A DNA stretch of 64,000 nt from assembly GCF_964355755.1 (NCBI RefSeq), contig NC_092676.1, positions 26,954,288 to 27,018,287 on the forward strand, given 5' to 3'. Source of the stretch: Antedon mediterranea. Lineage: Eukaryota; Echinodermata; Crinoidea; Comatulida; Antedonidae. Positions 33,916 through 46,880 of the stretch are shown piece by piece. The stretch's first letter is position 1. Every line of letters starts with the position of its first letter. Both the position numbers and the translations under genes were made by a program. The notes beneath the pieces were generated by a model. That model saw only the letters and a program-made list of their open reading frames with translations, did not search any database and was not told the DNA's origin.

Positions 33916-35217
33916 AATCTACATACACTACATTAACACGCAAATCATCGCACATCAATGACACATAGTATTGGTCACATGATGCTATTTCATCCAATAG
34001 CACTTCATCTTTTTAATTATTCATAATCACAACTAACTGATTCTAGAAATGAAAGAAACTAAAGTATGGACTTGATGTCAAGGTATTATCTTTTAGCATA
34101 TAGCGCGTATCACACACGCTTATTCCTCTCCGACGACGAGCCCGCATTGATTACCACACGCGCAATTTATACAATTATTACATTAAGAATAGTCTTAACA
34201 ATAAACATTGATTTTAACTACATTTAAAAATCATCAAATATATTATTCAGTAGTTTCAAACCTACAATTATTTTAATATTTGTTGCTCCAAACTGAACAG
34301 GATTTTACATAATCGTAGACTTATTGATAAAATGATGATAAAATTCTCTGCACTCTCTTACGGTAAAAAGATACATTTTAGAAAGTTTTTTTGCAGTAAT
34401 AATTTACATAAATAATTTAATAGCATCTGAAAGGCTACCACCACCACTAACACGATAACTATGTTGCAATTTTATAAAGAAATATTTATCAATGTACATA
34501 GATCTGGTAATAATTATCGGTAAAAAGCACTCGGATATGAATAAATCGGCCAATAGTGAAGTCATATTCGCTGTACGCAAATAAACATTTTCCTAGTATT
34601 AACCAATAACAACAACACAACAAGTTTGAGTGAAATGAGAGTAAAGCCTCTTATTGGTTAAATGTTTTGGTGTCAAAGGTCACAGAGAGTGCACGTACGC
34701 TTAATGTTTGATGGGAACACTAACACAGATTTTTACAAGCACATCAAAATAGATCAATCCTTATAAACACAGATAGGGCAGAATATTTTCTTTACAATGA
34801 ATTAATGCATACAGTATTGGATTTTCTTTTCCTAAGATATAAAATACAAGACAATTAAACATCAATATTTCAGATCAAATACATTTATAAAGATAACTTA
34901 ACCAATGTCATTTTTTAAATATATCATTGACAACATCAGTTTTAAATGATATAGGTTATTGGCGTGTGGTTCCATATGCAGCCATTTCTAGTACTATAAT
35001 TGTAAGCATTATACAATTGTATGTAGTCTGTCAATTAAAAACAAAAACAATTGAGTTTGTATCAGAGGAAGTATCACTGGACACTTGAATCCATACTCCA
35101 ACCCCACCTTACCCCTAATGCGAGCCCCAAGCTCCCCTGAATATGCTCTCACAAAACAAAATATAATAGAGTATTACACTGTAAGCAAAGAAATATACTG
35201 TAGCTCACAACTAAACT

Positions 35218-35337
35218 ACACTACGGTATCAAGCTAGTTTGACAAAAAAGTGCGATAGTGCACAAATATGATGTCCCCATATATGGGCACATCGCATTTT
35301 GTTGTCACATAAAGTTTGATAGTGTAGACAGAGCTTA
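35218..35337. mobile_element. CArG-MITE copy 7
   Basis: The right end AAAGTTTGATAGTGTAGACA followed by GAGCT is intact; the left end is degraded (CTACGGTATCAAGCTAGTTT). Contains CCATATATGG. Confidence 0.85.
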
Positions 35338-36620
35338 ATACAAATAGTGACTGGTAATTAGAGAATATCAGGTCATACACTAATTATGAGTAAAAGCAAT
35401 AGTGTATAAATTAGCGATGAGCAACAGTTAGGCACACAGAAATAATGAATTAAATCTGTTACAAAAAAAAACACTATATAACTTTTTTTTAACTTTGTAG
35501 CAAATAAAAATAATTATAATTTTTAAATATTATGAAATTATACTGTACATACTTTGATACAATATACATTAGTTTAAATTGAATTAACTTTATGTATTTA
35601 TTCAATCTAAAATGAATTAACATATCTATCGCTCCTAAAAGATGATCTATTAAAAAATAGTGCATTCGATTATTTAAAAGGCTTTAAATTGACGAGGACG
35701 TTATAAGGATAAATAGTACCTAATACAAAGAGTGACAGTTTTTAAACTATAGCATAATATCCCAGCAATGTCCACAAATAAAACAATTACAGCTGCAGTG
35801 AATAAATGAAGAAATCACTAAAACTATTCAGAATGAATGAAAGGCACCAACAATGAGAAAATAAAAATCACTCATCATCTACATCAGAAAAAATAACTTT
35901 CATAAAAAATGAAAATTATAGTTAAAATCAGTTTCTATTTAATGAGTTAAAATAAATAAAACGTTGGAAATAAAACAAAAAAAGACCTGGGTAAATATCA
36001 CCTCAAACCTGCTGTCTACTAAAGTAATACCAGGTAATATATAATGAGTTAATTGCTTTTAGTAATTAGCAGAAGTAGCTTCATCAGTTACCTATCTTTT
36101 TAAATACCTTAACTTATTAACATTAAATGCATTTAAAAATGTACTTTTAACTAAAGAGAATTTATCTTAAAATTCATATTTCAGTCTTTACTGGTTTTAT
36201 TTCAAACTGACTGTGCAACAAACAGATAAGTATTGATAACACAAATCCTCCCTTTGTTCTTGTTAATTCATCTCCACCCCACCCCCCATGTCAACCATCA
36301 TTTTATACCAGTCACTACTCGGAAAAAGACTTGTAAAAAATAATTTGTATGAAATTCTATATTATTGTGAATTTTGTTATTTCGCTTCTTGTATCATTAT
36401 GATTAAATACTGTATCACCGGGCGGTTTAGAATTAATGATCTTTGTCTGTTGTGCTTATGATAAAATAAATATATTTGTGTTTCATTTATCATCTGTTTG
36501 TTATACAGAGAATTTGAAGACAAACAAACATACAACACATAAACATTTACACTTAGCAGATCACTATATACAGAGATCTCGTTTTATTGAACTATACCCT
36601 CTGGTTAAAATGTTATACTG

Positions 36621-36705
36621 TATTTAAGTAGGCTACACTTACTTAAGTAGACCACACCTACTTAAGTGAGCCAAAACCACTTAAGTAACAAGTAGGCCAC
36701 ACCTA
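36621..36705. repeat. ACTTAAGT-rich short repeats
   Basis: TATTTAAGTAG, ACTTACTTAAGTAG, CCTACTTAAGTGAG and CCACTTAAGTAAC follow one another at about 20-bp spacing, with GCCACACC/GACCACACC between. Low-copy tandem structure downstream of the receptor gene. Confidence 0.6.
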
Positions 36706-36836
36706 AAGCAAGTCCTGTTGATATTTCTTATGTGAAGACTGATGCGAGTATGTTATGTTTTGGTAACAACCTTATAAGCGGCTGGCTCAACCAATTTAAC
36801 TTCGCCACTTCAAGTATTTCTTGAAAGCCCATGATT

Positions 36837-38096
36837 TTTATTTTATCAGAATTATTTTGTTTTTTTGTTTTTTTTGTTTATTCAGATTTATATTTATTTA
36901 TTGAGCTATATGGCAAACAGACAATAAAAACAAAACCAGAGAAGTACCAATGAAGGTAGAGGGGTGAAACGCTCCTTCTAGTAGTAGTCAATAAAACTTT
37001 TAATAATAATTTTACAAACTTTGTTATTATATTTATATGGATATTAAAATATAAGACTGTGGATTAATATCTCTAAAACACATCCTTTTGTGAAATTTAG
37101 TGAATACTAAATATAATGATTAATAAAAAGTTAAACTACAAGTTTAAAAACACTGTCATCAAACAATTGATTTTCGTATATAAATAATTTTTAGAATTTA
37201 AAATTTGGCATGAGAAACTCTACACTTTTTCTACAGACAGAATTTGGTCATATCAGAATTATCGGGTCTGCACCAAATTCTTGTTCCTGATTATTTAAAT
37301 GTTTTTTCTGATCCCCGTGTGTGTGTTCTCAAAGGAGTGGCTTAGGTGTCGCATAGGTCAGCCAAACATAAGATACATATTATCAGCCATATTCATTTCA
37401 GTCCCAGAACATATGTTTCACCTATTTACTAGTAAAATGATTAATCATTGTACAGAACTTATGATTGGTTAGAGCGAGAAAAAACGGTAAACTGAATGTA
37501 ATTGATTCTTTGCGTTCTTTCTTGCGTGCTGCCCAACATTGTTTCGCAGAAGAACGTGTAATTTCGTAGTGCGTTCATATCATTGACAATTTACAGCTGC
37601 TAAGCTGTGTATTCATTTATCGATCCTTCAATGTGACAACATTTTACATGAATTGTGAATGTACTTTAGTACAATCACCCAGAATGTGTTGCCATGAATT
37701 TAACAAATTCTAACCCAATTTGCGAAAGTTTTTCAGCCGTTTCTTGAGTAACATTTTGTCGTGATCGCCATATTTTGTGTAGTTCTGGCATAGATACTCT
37801 TTTAAGATTTCAACAACAAAACATGTTACACTGGTCTTTGACCCAAATATCTACAAGCTAGATTGACATCAAAGACATGATTGACACAAAAAGCAACTTG
37901 TTGTTTTCAACAACATCTCTTCCTTGTTTGAACAAAGTAGGAGGAGGTTTGTCTTCACTGTCCTACTGATTTTGTGGCTGTACTAATACCATAAATGTCT
38001 TGGTAATGCATCAGTGATAATGTTTCGTTGGCCACAATAAAGTATGCGATAAAACTCAAAGCAGTTAATACTACTAGAGATAGGACTTGACTAACA
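36837..38096 (-). other. 3' UTR of the nuclear receptor gene with poly(A) signal
   Basis: Follows the TAA at 38099-38097. The first AATAAA on the - strand is at 36842-36837, implying a 3' UTR of about 1.26 kb. The end is inferred from the hexamer only. Confidence 0.4.
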
Positions 38097-38608
38097 TTAC
38101 TGTGGGTAGCCCGCATTTGGTGTATATCCGAGATAATGTCGGTACATTTCCATATCGTTTCCAAACGGTATTGGAAATGGTAAATCGCGGCCATTTGGCT
38201 GTTCAACTTTTACCGCACATGCAGTTTCACTCGAACTTTCATGGCCACGTCCGTTTAATGGGTGATGACCGTTAAAACCATTTGTTCCTTTTGAGAAGTT
38301 ACTTGACGACACCGAAGCTGAATTACTCTTCTTTAAATCTTCGTCTTTCTTTCCTTCGCACCCACCTTTAAAGTCGTACACTTCCATATATAGTTCGGGC
38401 ATTGGAAAGGATGGTACACCTACTTTCAATTTCATAATAAATTGAGTGTGAAGATTATCAAGAGTCCGAAGTTCAGGTAAACGTAGTAGAATCTTTGCAA
38501 AAATGTGTGGATCGTCGCGATGGTTTCGCTGTGTTTCAACTTTGAGTGCTCCAAGAATTTTAGCTTGTAAAGTGCAGATCAAATCACGATTTTGTAGACT
38601 TTCTCGAT
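38097..38608 (-). CDS. nuclear receptor last exon: helices 9-12 and C-terminal extension
   Basis: Acceptor CTTTCAG (- strand) at 38610-38609; stop TAA at 38099-38097. It encodes RESLQNRDLICTLQAKILGA, the helix 10/11 segment, then FPMPELYMEVYDF (AF-2, about 38370-38408). About 90 residues follow AF-2: a Lys/Asp/Ser-rich stretch, an Asn/Gly/His-rich stretch and a Pro/Tyr-rich end (YLGYTPNAGYPQ). VKVE at 38202-38213 fits the sumoylation consensus. Such a long F domain is unusual for NR1 members with an intact AF-2. Confidence 0.93.
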
Positions 38609-41600
38609 CTGAAAGAAATAATATAATAACAGATTCAGTAACATTTTAAAAATAATGACATAAAAAAATCCATAATAAACTATACCAATAGGTTTTAAAA
38701 CAGATTACAGTGTAATTCATCAATCAATCCATTGCACAGTTTAAAATCCTTTTGAGCACAATGCTTTGGATAACAGTGCATTATAGTATGAAGAGTGAAC
38801 TAGTATTTAACTATCTAACTAGTACAGTGTGAGATTAAGTATATGACACTTTTAATTTGATTTTGGAGTATGTAAGCTCATAGGTATTCTACAACACTCC
38901 TACAGTCTAAGCCTTAAGGTATAATTGTTGATAAATTAATGTCACAAATAATGACAAAATACAAGAGTTATCATGAATATCAGCTTAACAACAAAACTGT
39001 CTTTGTTTTCTCCTCTCAAACAAGCTTCTTTACTTATTTGAAGTTTATTTTTTTATCAAATTTAATTAATTTGTCTTCAAAGGAGATAAATTAATACTCA
39101 AAATTGAAAAAAACTTGATGATAAAGATAAAGTATAAGATTCTATTAGTGATATTTGACGGGTTCAGCTAATCTAGACATGGAATTAAGATGATTAATAA
39201 AAGTATTTAAGTAGGGATATTTAATAAAAACAATCAAATATTTGTATAAAACTTGGACATTACCATTTACTTTTGAAGATTTTGTTTTTTTCTAAATTAC
39301 ACTCTCATGTATTTTTTAATATCAGATCTTTTTTTATGAACTAGTACAAGATGAGAATAGATTTTTTCTAAATATTTTTTTAATCATGCTTTTTATTCAT
39401 TTTGTTGAGGTAATTACTATAATTTTTTTTAAATTATATTTTTTAATTTGTAAAAAAAGTGAATTTAAAGAATTTTACAAATGTTAAAATAAGAATGTAC
39501 AAACAACATAAATTGATTAAAAAAAAATTGTTTTCAAAATTCAAATAATCGATTTTTTAGATAGAAATGGAAAGAAGAATTTTTGTTTTTATTTTAAAGC
39601 GAAAAATAATTTCTAAAGGTATGCACACAGCAGCCTCTAAATATAATCAATGGATAACTATTTAAATCTATCTTTGCTGAAAAATTCCATATTAATGAAA
39701 AGTAAAACAGCACCACAGATCAAAAATTCAAAGGAATTCACATTAAAAATGTTATTTGTCTAAAGAAACTAAATGCAAGGAGAGTATTTGTACAAATTAT
39801 ATCTTTCCTAAGTAATTAAAGATGTATTGTCCCCCTAAAATAATAATTGTTAATTTTTTTTGTGTTAAATATGCCATTTTAATGTCACATAATAGTTATT
39901 CACTTTGACCAAAAACTGGATTGGAAAAAAAAAAATTATTTTCTTAAAAATGAATTTAAAGCAAAAAATACCTAAATTGTCTGTCAGACAATGGTTTTTA
40001 GTTAAAATTAAGCGTTTCTTTTGTCTTTTTATAAGTGAAGAAATATTTTTTTTTTACAGAAGTGAATAACTTTATTAAAACTGCAAAATGGCCTATTCAA
40101 CGTTTATTTTTATTAATATTTTTTAGGTTTTTGGGGGACAATACATCTACAAAATGTAGTTATTCGCTATATACTTGCAAACTCTATCCTAACTATCTTT
40201 TACATTAATTTAAATTAATTTACCGTCTGCATAAAGTACAACGGCTGATAACAGCGCTAACTCTGATTTCTGTAACTTTAACCGATGAAGACGTCTTGCG
40301 AAATCATATACAGCATCTACCAGCTCATGAGGCATGAACTTAAGCATGTTGAGACGCGATACGCGCACATTGTTGTTCAAGATGAACTTGTTGTAAAGGA
40401 CGAGTTCAATGCAGTCCTGCACGGTTAGAATTTCAAAGAAACCAGCTTTTACCAGTACCATTTGGTCTTGTTGTTCCAATGAAGAAAAACCTAGATGAAA
40501 GAAAGATAAAAAAGAAAATGAGAAGAATCAGTCTTGTTTTTTTAAGTTTCAGAAAAAATTTTAATATGATTAAATAAGTTCACAAAGATTAAAATACAAA
40601 TATTTGAAACATAAGAAGTTATATTGAATGCCAAACAAAAGAAATCATTATATAAAACAAATGAATAATGTATGAATATTGTAGTTTGTTATAAAAAGAA
40701 AAAAAATATGCTGTTAATTTTTTTTTTACACGTTTTTAATCAATTATTAAAAACTACCTACAGGCGCCAACACAACAATAAAACAAACATATCTATATTG
40801 TGTTGGAAATTGGTTTGCCGTATTTGAAAATGTATCGGTGTCGGATTTAATTTATTGCAAGACAGATTTTGAAATCAAAATAATTTATTGCTTTACATTC
40901 ATGATAATTAAAATTGCGCTCATAGTCTCATCCCAACAGATAAAAGAAATCACTGCCGTAAATATATAATTGGGTGTATTTTTGGAAATCACGCAGTAGT
41001 GTTGTGTGTCATACAACCCACTGGAGATTCAACCCGGGTTGAATCTCCAGTGGGGTTGTATGACACATATTACTTAATAGATTTTTATTTTGCAAAATAA
41101 AAATCTATTAAGCTGTTTGGACTACAGTATGTGTTTTCTTTCTCGGCTTTTTACCACTGTAACAGAATTAATATGACACAGATGTAACTGTTTTTGTAAA
41201 AAGAGGCGCGGGTTCGAATCTTAGTTTATTAAATTATATAAAAATGTCATTTATCATCTATTCTTTAGTAAAGTAGAAAATAAAAAAAACAAACATATAT
41301 TTCTTAGTAAATATACAACAAACAAACGAAAAAGAGAAGACATTGTAAATAAAAAATATCATATTTATAATTTTCCCAATTGCTAGTAGGTTATTACATA
41401 ACTCATAAATTTATAAAAACATGCTCTTTATTCGACATATGCTACATGTCTATGATATAATCTATTTGCTTAAAACAAAGGATTTTATCTGCATATCATC
41501 AATTTAAATCATTTCTAACCATCACTCTTATTCTAAGATAAATAATATGTCATATTTCATCATTTAATTTTTAAATTGAGACTTGTAACATAAAATGCCT

Positions 41601-43234
41601 TGTACCTTATTAATCTGGTGTAGAAAAAAGAAAAAAAACATTTTTCTCCTTATTTTCTGATAAGACAAAGTAGAGTGTAATTGATGTCAATAAGAGAGAA
41701 AATTGCTTATGGGGAAAAACTCTGTTTGAGATTGTCAGTAAATAGCAAACAGCTATCCCCAGTACAATCACACACATATGCGTTTTTAATGAATGGTATG
41801 TAACAAACTCCGACATGCTGCATGTTACGGATCGTACGGTATGTTTCTAATCGCCTCGAGTGAGGATGATTTTTACGGAGACCGCTCTGTTTCATATCAA
41901 ATCTCGCTTTTAAAATTTCTTTTAAGAGCATTTGAAATTATTTCATAAATCTGTATACACTTAAAATATATGTATTACTGTACATGTTGCTATTTGTTGG
42001 AGATCGAACAAAAATGATGATAAATATGTCTTTATGTCTGCGGGCATAGATAGATATTACTATTTAATGTTTAAAAAAAAAAGATGGCAAAGGAGATAAC
42101 ATTTGTTTGTTGATCTTTTACCTTAAACGTCATTGTTAAAAATAGTTTGAAAAAAATTATTTTTCTTAATAGAAATAATTGAAATGGACAGTAACCTTAA
42201 ATTAGAAAATGCAGTTCAGAATGAGAAATTATATAGAAAATGATTTTTTGTAGATTTTTATTTAATAAAAATAATTAATGTAATTATTATTGATATTATT
42301 ATAATATTTACTAAATAATAATATAAGAACTACATTTTAAATAATTTACCAGTTTTGTTCCTAAGAAATTTAGAGTTTAATATTTTGATTATTATCTATT
42401 TAATATTAAAGTACTAATCTTGTTTTTATTATCATTGCATAAACTGTACAAATTACATTTTAACAATTTAAATAACTATATTTTAAAGGTTTTATACTTA
42501 AACCCAATTAATATTATATGAAGGGCAATCTATGCCAAAATTGGAAATGTCTATACATTTTTTTGCACCAACTGCCTTTCATACTCAATAGTTATAGTTA
42601 TGCATTTTGTCAAAATATAGGTTAATACGTGCCATTTTCTGACACAATTATCAGGAACTATTTGCTAAATGTCCTACTCAATGCAAGTTTGCATTTTTTG
42701 TTGTTACCCCACTGGGTAAATAAATGTCAGAGCGTCGTCAACTGGGGAGTAATTGCAGAAATGGAATAACCTCTCACTTTTGTAGCTAATACTAGCCTAG
42801 AAACAAGTAATTACTATTAGGATGTAATTGCCTAATGAACATTAGGTTCATTAATGGGTGAAAGCATTTTAAAAATGGGTTTTAGACAAAAGTAGCTACA
42901 GAATAGTTATTAGTATGTAAGCATGTACGGTACACGAATCTTACAAACATTATTTTAACTGAATAATATGACATACTGTATTATTATTATTTAAAAAAAT
43001 TTAGTTTAACTTCAATAAATGTATAAATTATCAATTTGGGATTAATTGTTATTATTAGAAATTGAGCTGATTTATGCATGGAACCATGGAAACAGACAAT
43101 TTGTTCGTGGTTCAAAGGTCGGAGTTGACTCTAAAACTTACCTGGTACCTGTTTACAAAACGTGACTATCCTTTTGATATACATGGCCAATGTCTCACCA
43201 ATAACAGATCCCCACATCTGCCTACCATCCATAC
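38097..43234 (-). CDS. NR1-type nuclear receptor, C-terminal three exons (ligand-binding domain)
   Basis: Gene-level entry. Exons 43234-43142, 40490-40224 and 38608-38097 join in phase 1 at both junctions, giving about 289 residues. Helix 3 to 5 reads KRIVTFCKQVPGFSSLEQQD then QMVLVKAGFFEIL, the ligand-binding-domain signature. Helix 7-8 has DFARRLHRLKLQKSELALLS. Helix 10/11 reads FAKILLRLPELRTLDNLH, like Rev-erb/E75, and LYMEVY is a complete AF-2 core. The helix 3 Lys and AF-2 Glu that clamp coactivators are both present. Nuclear receptors are ligand-regulated transcription factors. The two zinc fingers of the DNA-binding domain were not found in the window and probably lie further upstream. 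The family assignment within NR1 is not secure: helix 11 is E75/Rev-erb-like while the AF-2 is closer to TR, LXR or PPAR types. Confidence 0.92.
38609..40223. other. intron of the nuclear receptor gene
   Basis: Very AT-rich with no exon or repeat family recognised. Splice sites are GGTAAA (donor at 40223) and CTTTCAG (acceptor at 38609). Confidence 0.8.
40224..40490 (-). CDS. nuclear receptor exon: helices 4-8
   Basis: Acceptor CATCTAG and donor GACG|GTAAAT on the - strand; phase 1 at both ends. It encodes FSSLEQQDQMVLVKAGFFEI and on to LHRLKLQKSELALLSAVVLYAD. The F-x-x-L-x-x-x-D-Q-x-x-L-x-K-x-G signature is intact, and the exon continues from VPG of the upstream exon. Confidence 0.95.
41005..41067. 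repeat. 63-bp near-perfect palindrome
   Basis: TGTGTCATACAACC-CACTGGAGATTCAACC is followed by its inverse with one base inserted (GTGGGG versus CCCAC). The centre is CCCGGG. It lies in the receptor intron between 43142 and 40490, 5 bp from a second palindrome. Confidence 0.95.
41073..41112. repeat. 40-bp perfect palindrome
   Basis: CTTAATAGATTTTTATTTTG directly followed by its exact reverse complement, with no loop. Adjacent to the 63-bp palindrome. Confidence 0.97.
41113..43141. other. intron of the nuclear receptor gene, remainder
   Basis: No exon recognised. AT-rich. A lone GGTTCGAATC (about 41210-41219) looks like a B box with no tRNA body. Short frames at 41610-41931 on the - strand are not supported. 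Confidence 0.6.
43142..43234 (-). CDS. nuclear receptor exon: helix 3 of the ligand-binding domain
   Basis: Acceptor TTGTAG and donor CCAG|GTAAGT on the - strand; phase 1 at both ends. It encodes MDGRQMWGSVIGETLAMYIK and RIVTFCKQVP(G). The K in FCKQVPGF is the charge-clamp lysine position. It is not the start of the protein; an upstream exon must donate one base. Confidence 0.92.
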
Positions 43235-45983
43235 CTACAAGACAAAACATAAGAAACAAAATTAGCAGGATATAAAAACAACATTGTACTTCATTTATAT
43301 ATAAATATTTAAAACATTTATACCAAAATTAGAAGATAAATACAAATACAGTATTTTAAATATTTATTTAAATGAACATGATTTCCTTAAATTGATACTT
43401 CATAATCAATATTTCAATATTTATAATTGTTTTGATTATATATTTCACAATTGTCATATGAAGTAAATATATTATAAAAAAATCTGTTATTATATTTTGT
43501 GAAGCAATATATAGGAAATTGCACTTTGAATTACTGTAGTTATTACAACTTGACAAATGATGTTTCGGTGTGATCAGAATTCAAGCAGTTATGTAAAACA
43601 CAGCCAAATGGTTTGACGATTTGTCAGTGTATGCAGGTATACGCTCATCACTCACAACAAACATCTCCACAAACATCACGCACATCTCCAAATATTTATC
43701 ATCTGATGTCAACCGTTACAGTGTCAACAAGACGGATTCACATGAATAAGACGAGATAGATAAATTCTGGGCAGAAAAGCGCGGTGAACGGCGCAGTAAG
43801 GCTGAGATTTAACTAGCCCACAGCGTGAAACATTAATAATGCTATGTATTGCCCACCGAGGGCATATCAATCAGAAAGCATGCCCGAAGGTAAAGCATGC
43901 ACACAACAGTAAGATTAATACTTCGGTATAAATCATCCGTCGGTTCCAAATGTAATTTGCGAAATATTCGGTACAAACAAAGGAAACATCCAATTTTACT
44001 AATGGGGATGTCCATATAGGTACAAGTTTTGTTCTGCTTAATACCAACATTACATATTGCCCGATAATTAAGCCAAATGGTCTAATAATATTTCATATGT
44101 ATATTGGAGCAACTAGAGCGTAACGTGTACCGTACTATTAAATATGCATCAACCTTAAGCATGCATGATTTGCATAATATTATATTTCTGTTGTTGAAAC
44201 GATAAGTATGATGGACGATACGCCCCCACTTGTGGTTTATTTAATTTATTTAATCGCATTTCACTCTCATGAAAACATTTTTTGTTTTAAATATTATTCA
44301 ACTATTGAATAATGTAGTACTCTACTACTATTGATACTTTGCTATTTAAACTTTTGTTGATGCTTTAATATATTATTAACACTTCTGATGCTATTTCAAC
44401 TTTTGCTATTAACACTTTTGTTGCTAATGCTAGTGTGCTATCCTTTTACTTATACTACCACTATTGCTCCTTCTGCTACTTGTACTACTATTGTTCCTTC
44501 TGCTATTGCTACTTATACTGCTAATATTGTTACTTATACTGCAACTATTGCTTCTTCTACAATTGCTACTTCTGCTATTGCTACTATTGTTCATTCTGCT
44601 ATTGCTACTTATACTGCTACTATTGATCCTTATACTGCTGCTACTTATACTACTATTGCTACTTATACTACTATTGCTCCTTCTACTATTGCCACTTATA
44701 CTAATACTATTGCTCCCTCTGCTGTTAATAATATATAAAAAATTGACAGGCAGTCCGTGTGAGTTCTCGGAAGAATTAGAACAGTGACAGACCAATACCG
44801 TCGCTATAAATCTGTAAAACCAATTTCCAGTTTCATGAAGGGGGGTACAGACCAAAGGAAGAATATATAATTTTATAATACGGCAAACGTAAACCTGTTT
44901 TCAAGATTTTGACAAGCATGGGATTTGCAAAAACAGACAGGAACACACTGACCTAAAAAATAAAAGATGCCATCAATGTTTGCTATCATGACATGACTCA
45001 ATTTTATGAGTTAGCTGTCGAAAAAAACAGAGAGGGAAAAATATTAGACATTTTTTTTTTAGATCAGGGGTGAGGAACCGTACAGAACTTGATTGTGAAC
45101 CCGGTTTACGAGGCAGTTCGGAGGCGGGATATCTGTTGAGATTTGAAAACAATAGAAATCGACATAAGTTCACCTTTATCTGTGTCAGCCATAGTGTTAA
45201 TTGATAGATTTTGTACCAACATAAATTTTCTGATAATTACAGATTCAACAAAATCCTAGCTAGTTCAAAAACTGAATGTTCATTTATCCAGAGAATTCAA
45301 TCGAAATCAGTGAATTGATTTATACTCCTTGTCTATGCATCGTCGATAAGTCTTAGTGAATCTTTCAACCAATACGTGGACCGTAACACGGGTAGTCTAG
45401 TATGACAAGCCTCGGATGGTTCTAAAATGGAATTTGAATTGAATCTTGATCAAAAATTGGGATCATAATATTCAAATAAGGTAAACATGGTACAACTATA
45501 GGATCATACAAGTTAAGGGGACAACCTAAACCTTGGACTGAAAATTAAGAAATACAATTCAATTACAGTTGAAAAAACAAAACGCTTATCTCTTTATTTC
45601 TCCCTCCCTCTGCTTTAGGGTGGTAATACTAATCTGAATTCTAGAAACCAAATTCAACTGTAGGAAATCAACCACTTTCGGGACATGACCTTTTAAAACC
45701 TGACCTACTTCTCTCAGTCTATTCTACAATACACAGTATAGTATAAAAGTACTGTACTAACATTATTTTTTATTCCGAGAGAACTTACTATGACCGCTGT
45801 ATGCAAATATTGCCTACAGGCCGAATACATAATTAGAAGCCATGTGTCCGGACACCAAGCAATAAACGACAAACTCTTTATTAATCATAATTCTAATTAT
45901 CTTAAATTTATAAATCAAAATTAAATATTAATTCATTTAAGAATGCCTTCAAATTCAAAAGAGCTTTGATATTAAAAACATCT
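43235..45983. other. upstream DNA or intron of the nuclear receptor gene
   Basis: No zinc-finger exon was found. The stretch 43600-44180 is of mixed composition with scattered CpG (CGCGGTGAACGGCGCAG) and may be regulatory; this is a guess. The rest is AT-rich apart from the simple repeat at 44388. Confidence 0.45.
44388..44735. repeat. trinucleotide-derived (ACT/GCT/ATT) simple repeat
   Basis: About 350 bp of CTATTGCT, CTACTTATACT and CTTCTGCT in tandem, open in several frames on both strands. A typical degenerate microsatellite; not a gene. Confidence 0.9.
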
Positions 45984-46149
45984 AAAGCTTTGTCTACACT
46001 ATCAAACTTTATGTGACAAAACAAGTGTGATGTGCTCAAATATGGTAGTTGTATTTCTAAATATGGTAGTGATATGACATCATCATGTCCATATATGGGC
46101 ACATCACATTTTTTTGTCAAATAAAGTTTGATAGTGTAGACAAAGCTTT
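45984..46149. mobile_element. CArG-MITE copy 8, best preserved
   Basis: Ends AAGCTTTGTCTACACTATCA and the inverted GATAGTGTAGACAAAGCTT, flanked on both sides by TA. 166 bp. Contains CCATATATGG and CTAAATATGG. Confidence 0.93.
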
Positions 46150-46574
46150 ACATATGCCCATCACTTGTCAAAAACAATCAAAAGATATTATTTAAATTGT
46201 CAAACAGTCGAAATGTGGAAATCTTCGCACATAATATTATTCGTGCCGGTTAAATACAAGCATCTGATGGCGTTGGTTTACGAATATCTGTTCCGATGAA
46301 CTCCACGACAATATTAATTGGTTTCGTGAGTATACCATTTATAGTTTGCCGATCTCACCTTAAATAGTAATTGTGTCACGCTTAATTCCCCTCACAGAGT
46401 TGTAGATAATGTGTGAAAGGTAAAAGCGTGTGTGTCTTATTTAATGAGCATTCGGATGATTAATGTTTATTATGATGAGTTGAGATTCATATTTGAACGA
46501 CGACGTCATTTTGAGGGTATCTCTTAATCTGATCATATATTTGAATGAAGCTTAAACAATGAAATGTTATAATC

Positions 46575-46880
46575 ATTTATAGGAAAAATTATGATGATAA
46601 TAATTATGATAATAATAACATAGGCCAAAAGGATGTTAATGATGATAAATTAAATGATGATGTTAATGATGACAATGTAATTTAATGATTTGATAATAAT
46701 TTTAATGATGATGAAAATTATGATTTTGATAATAACTTATACGATTTTAATGATGATAATGATGATTATGATGTTAATGATTATCGTGATAATTATAATA
46801 ATGATAAATGATATCGAATGATAAATTGTTGATGATTTTTATGTTAATAATAACTATAATAATTAGAATACAATAATAAT
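46575..46880. repeat. GAT/AAT-rich degenerate microsatellite
   Basis: Repeated ATGATAAT and TTAATGATGAT motifs. Non-coding. Confidence 0.8.

Larger units (their letters stand above)
32396..36836. other. intergenic DNA between the convergent genes
   Basis: No gene seen. It holds a MITE (35218-35337), a tRNA-like fragment (33523-33573), a DR1-type site (33903-33915) in a mixed-composition stretch of about 33.8-34.2 kb, and an ACTTAAGT cluster. Confidence 0.55.

Noticed and set aside
44388-44855. Overlapping frames of 107-141 codons, low complexity
   Set aside because: Trinucleotide simple repeat open in several frames on both strands.
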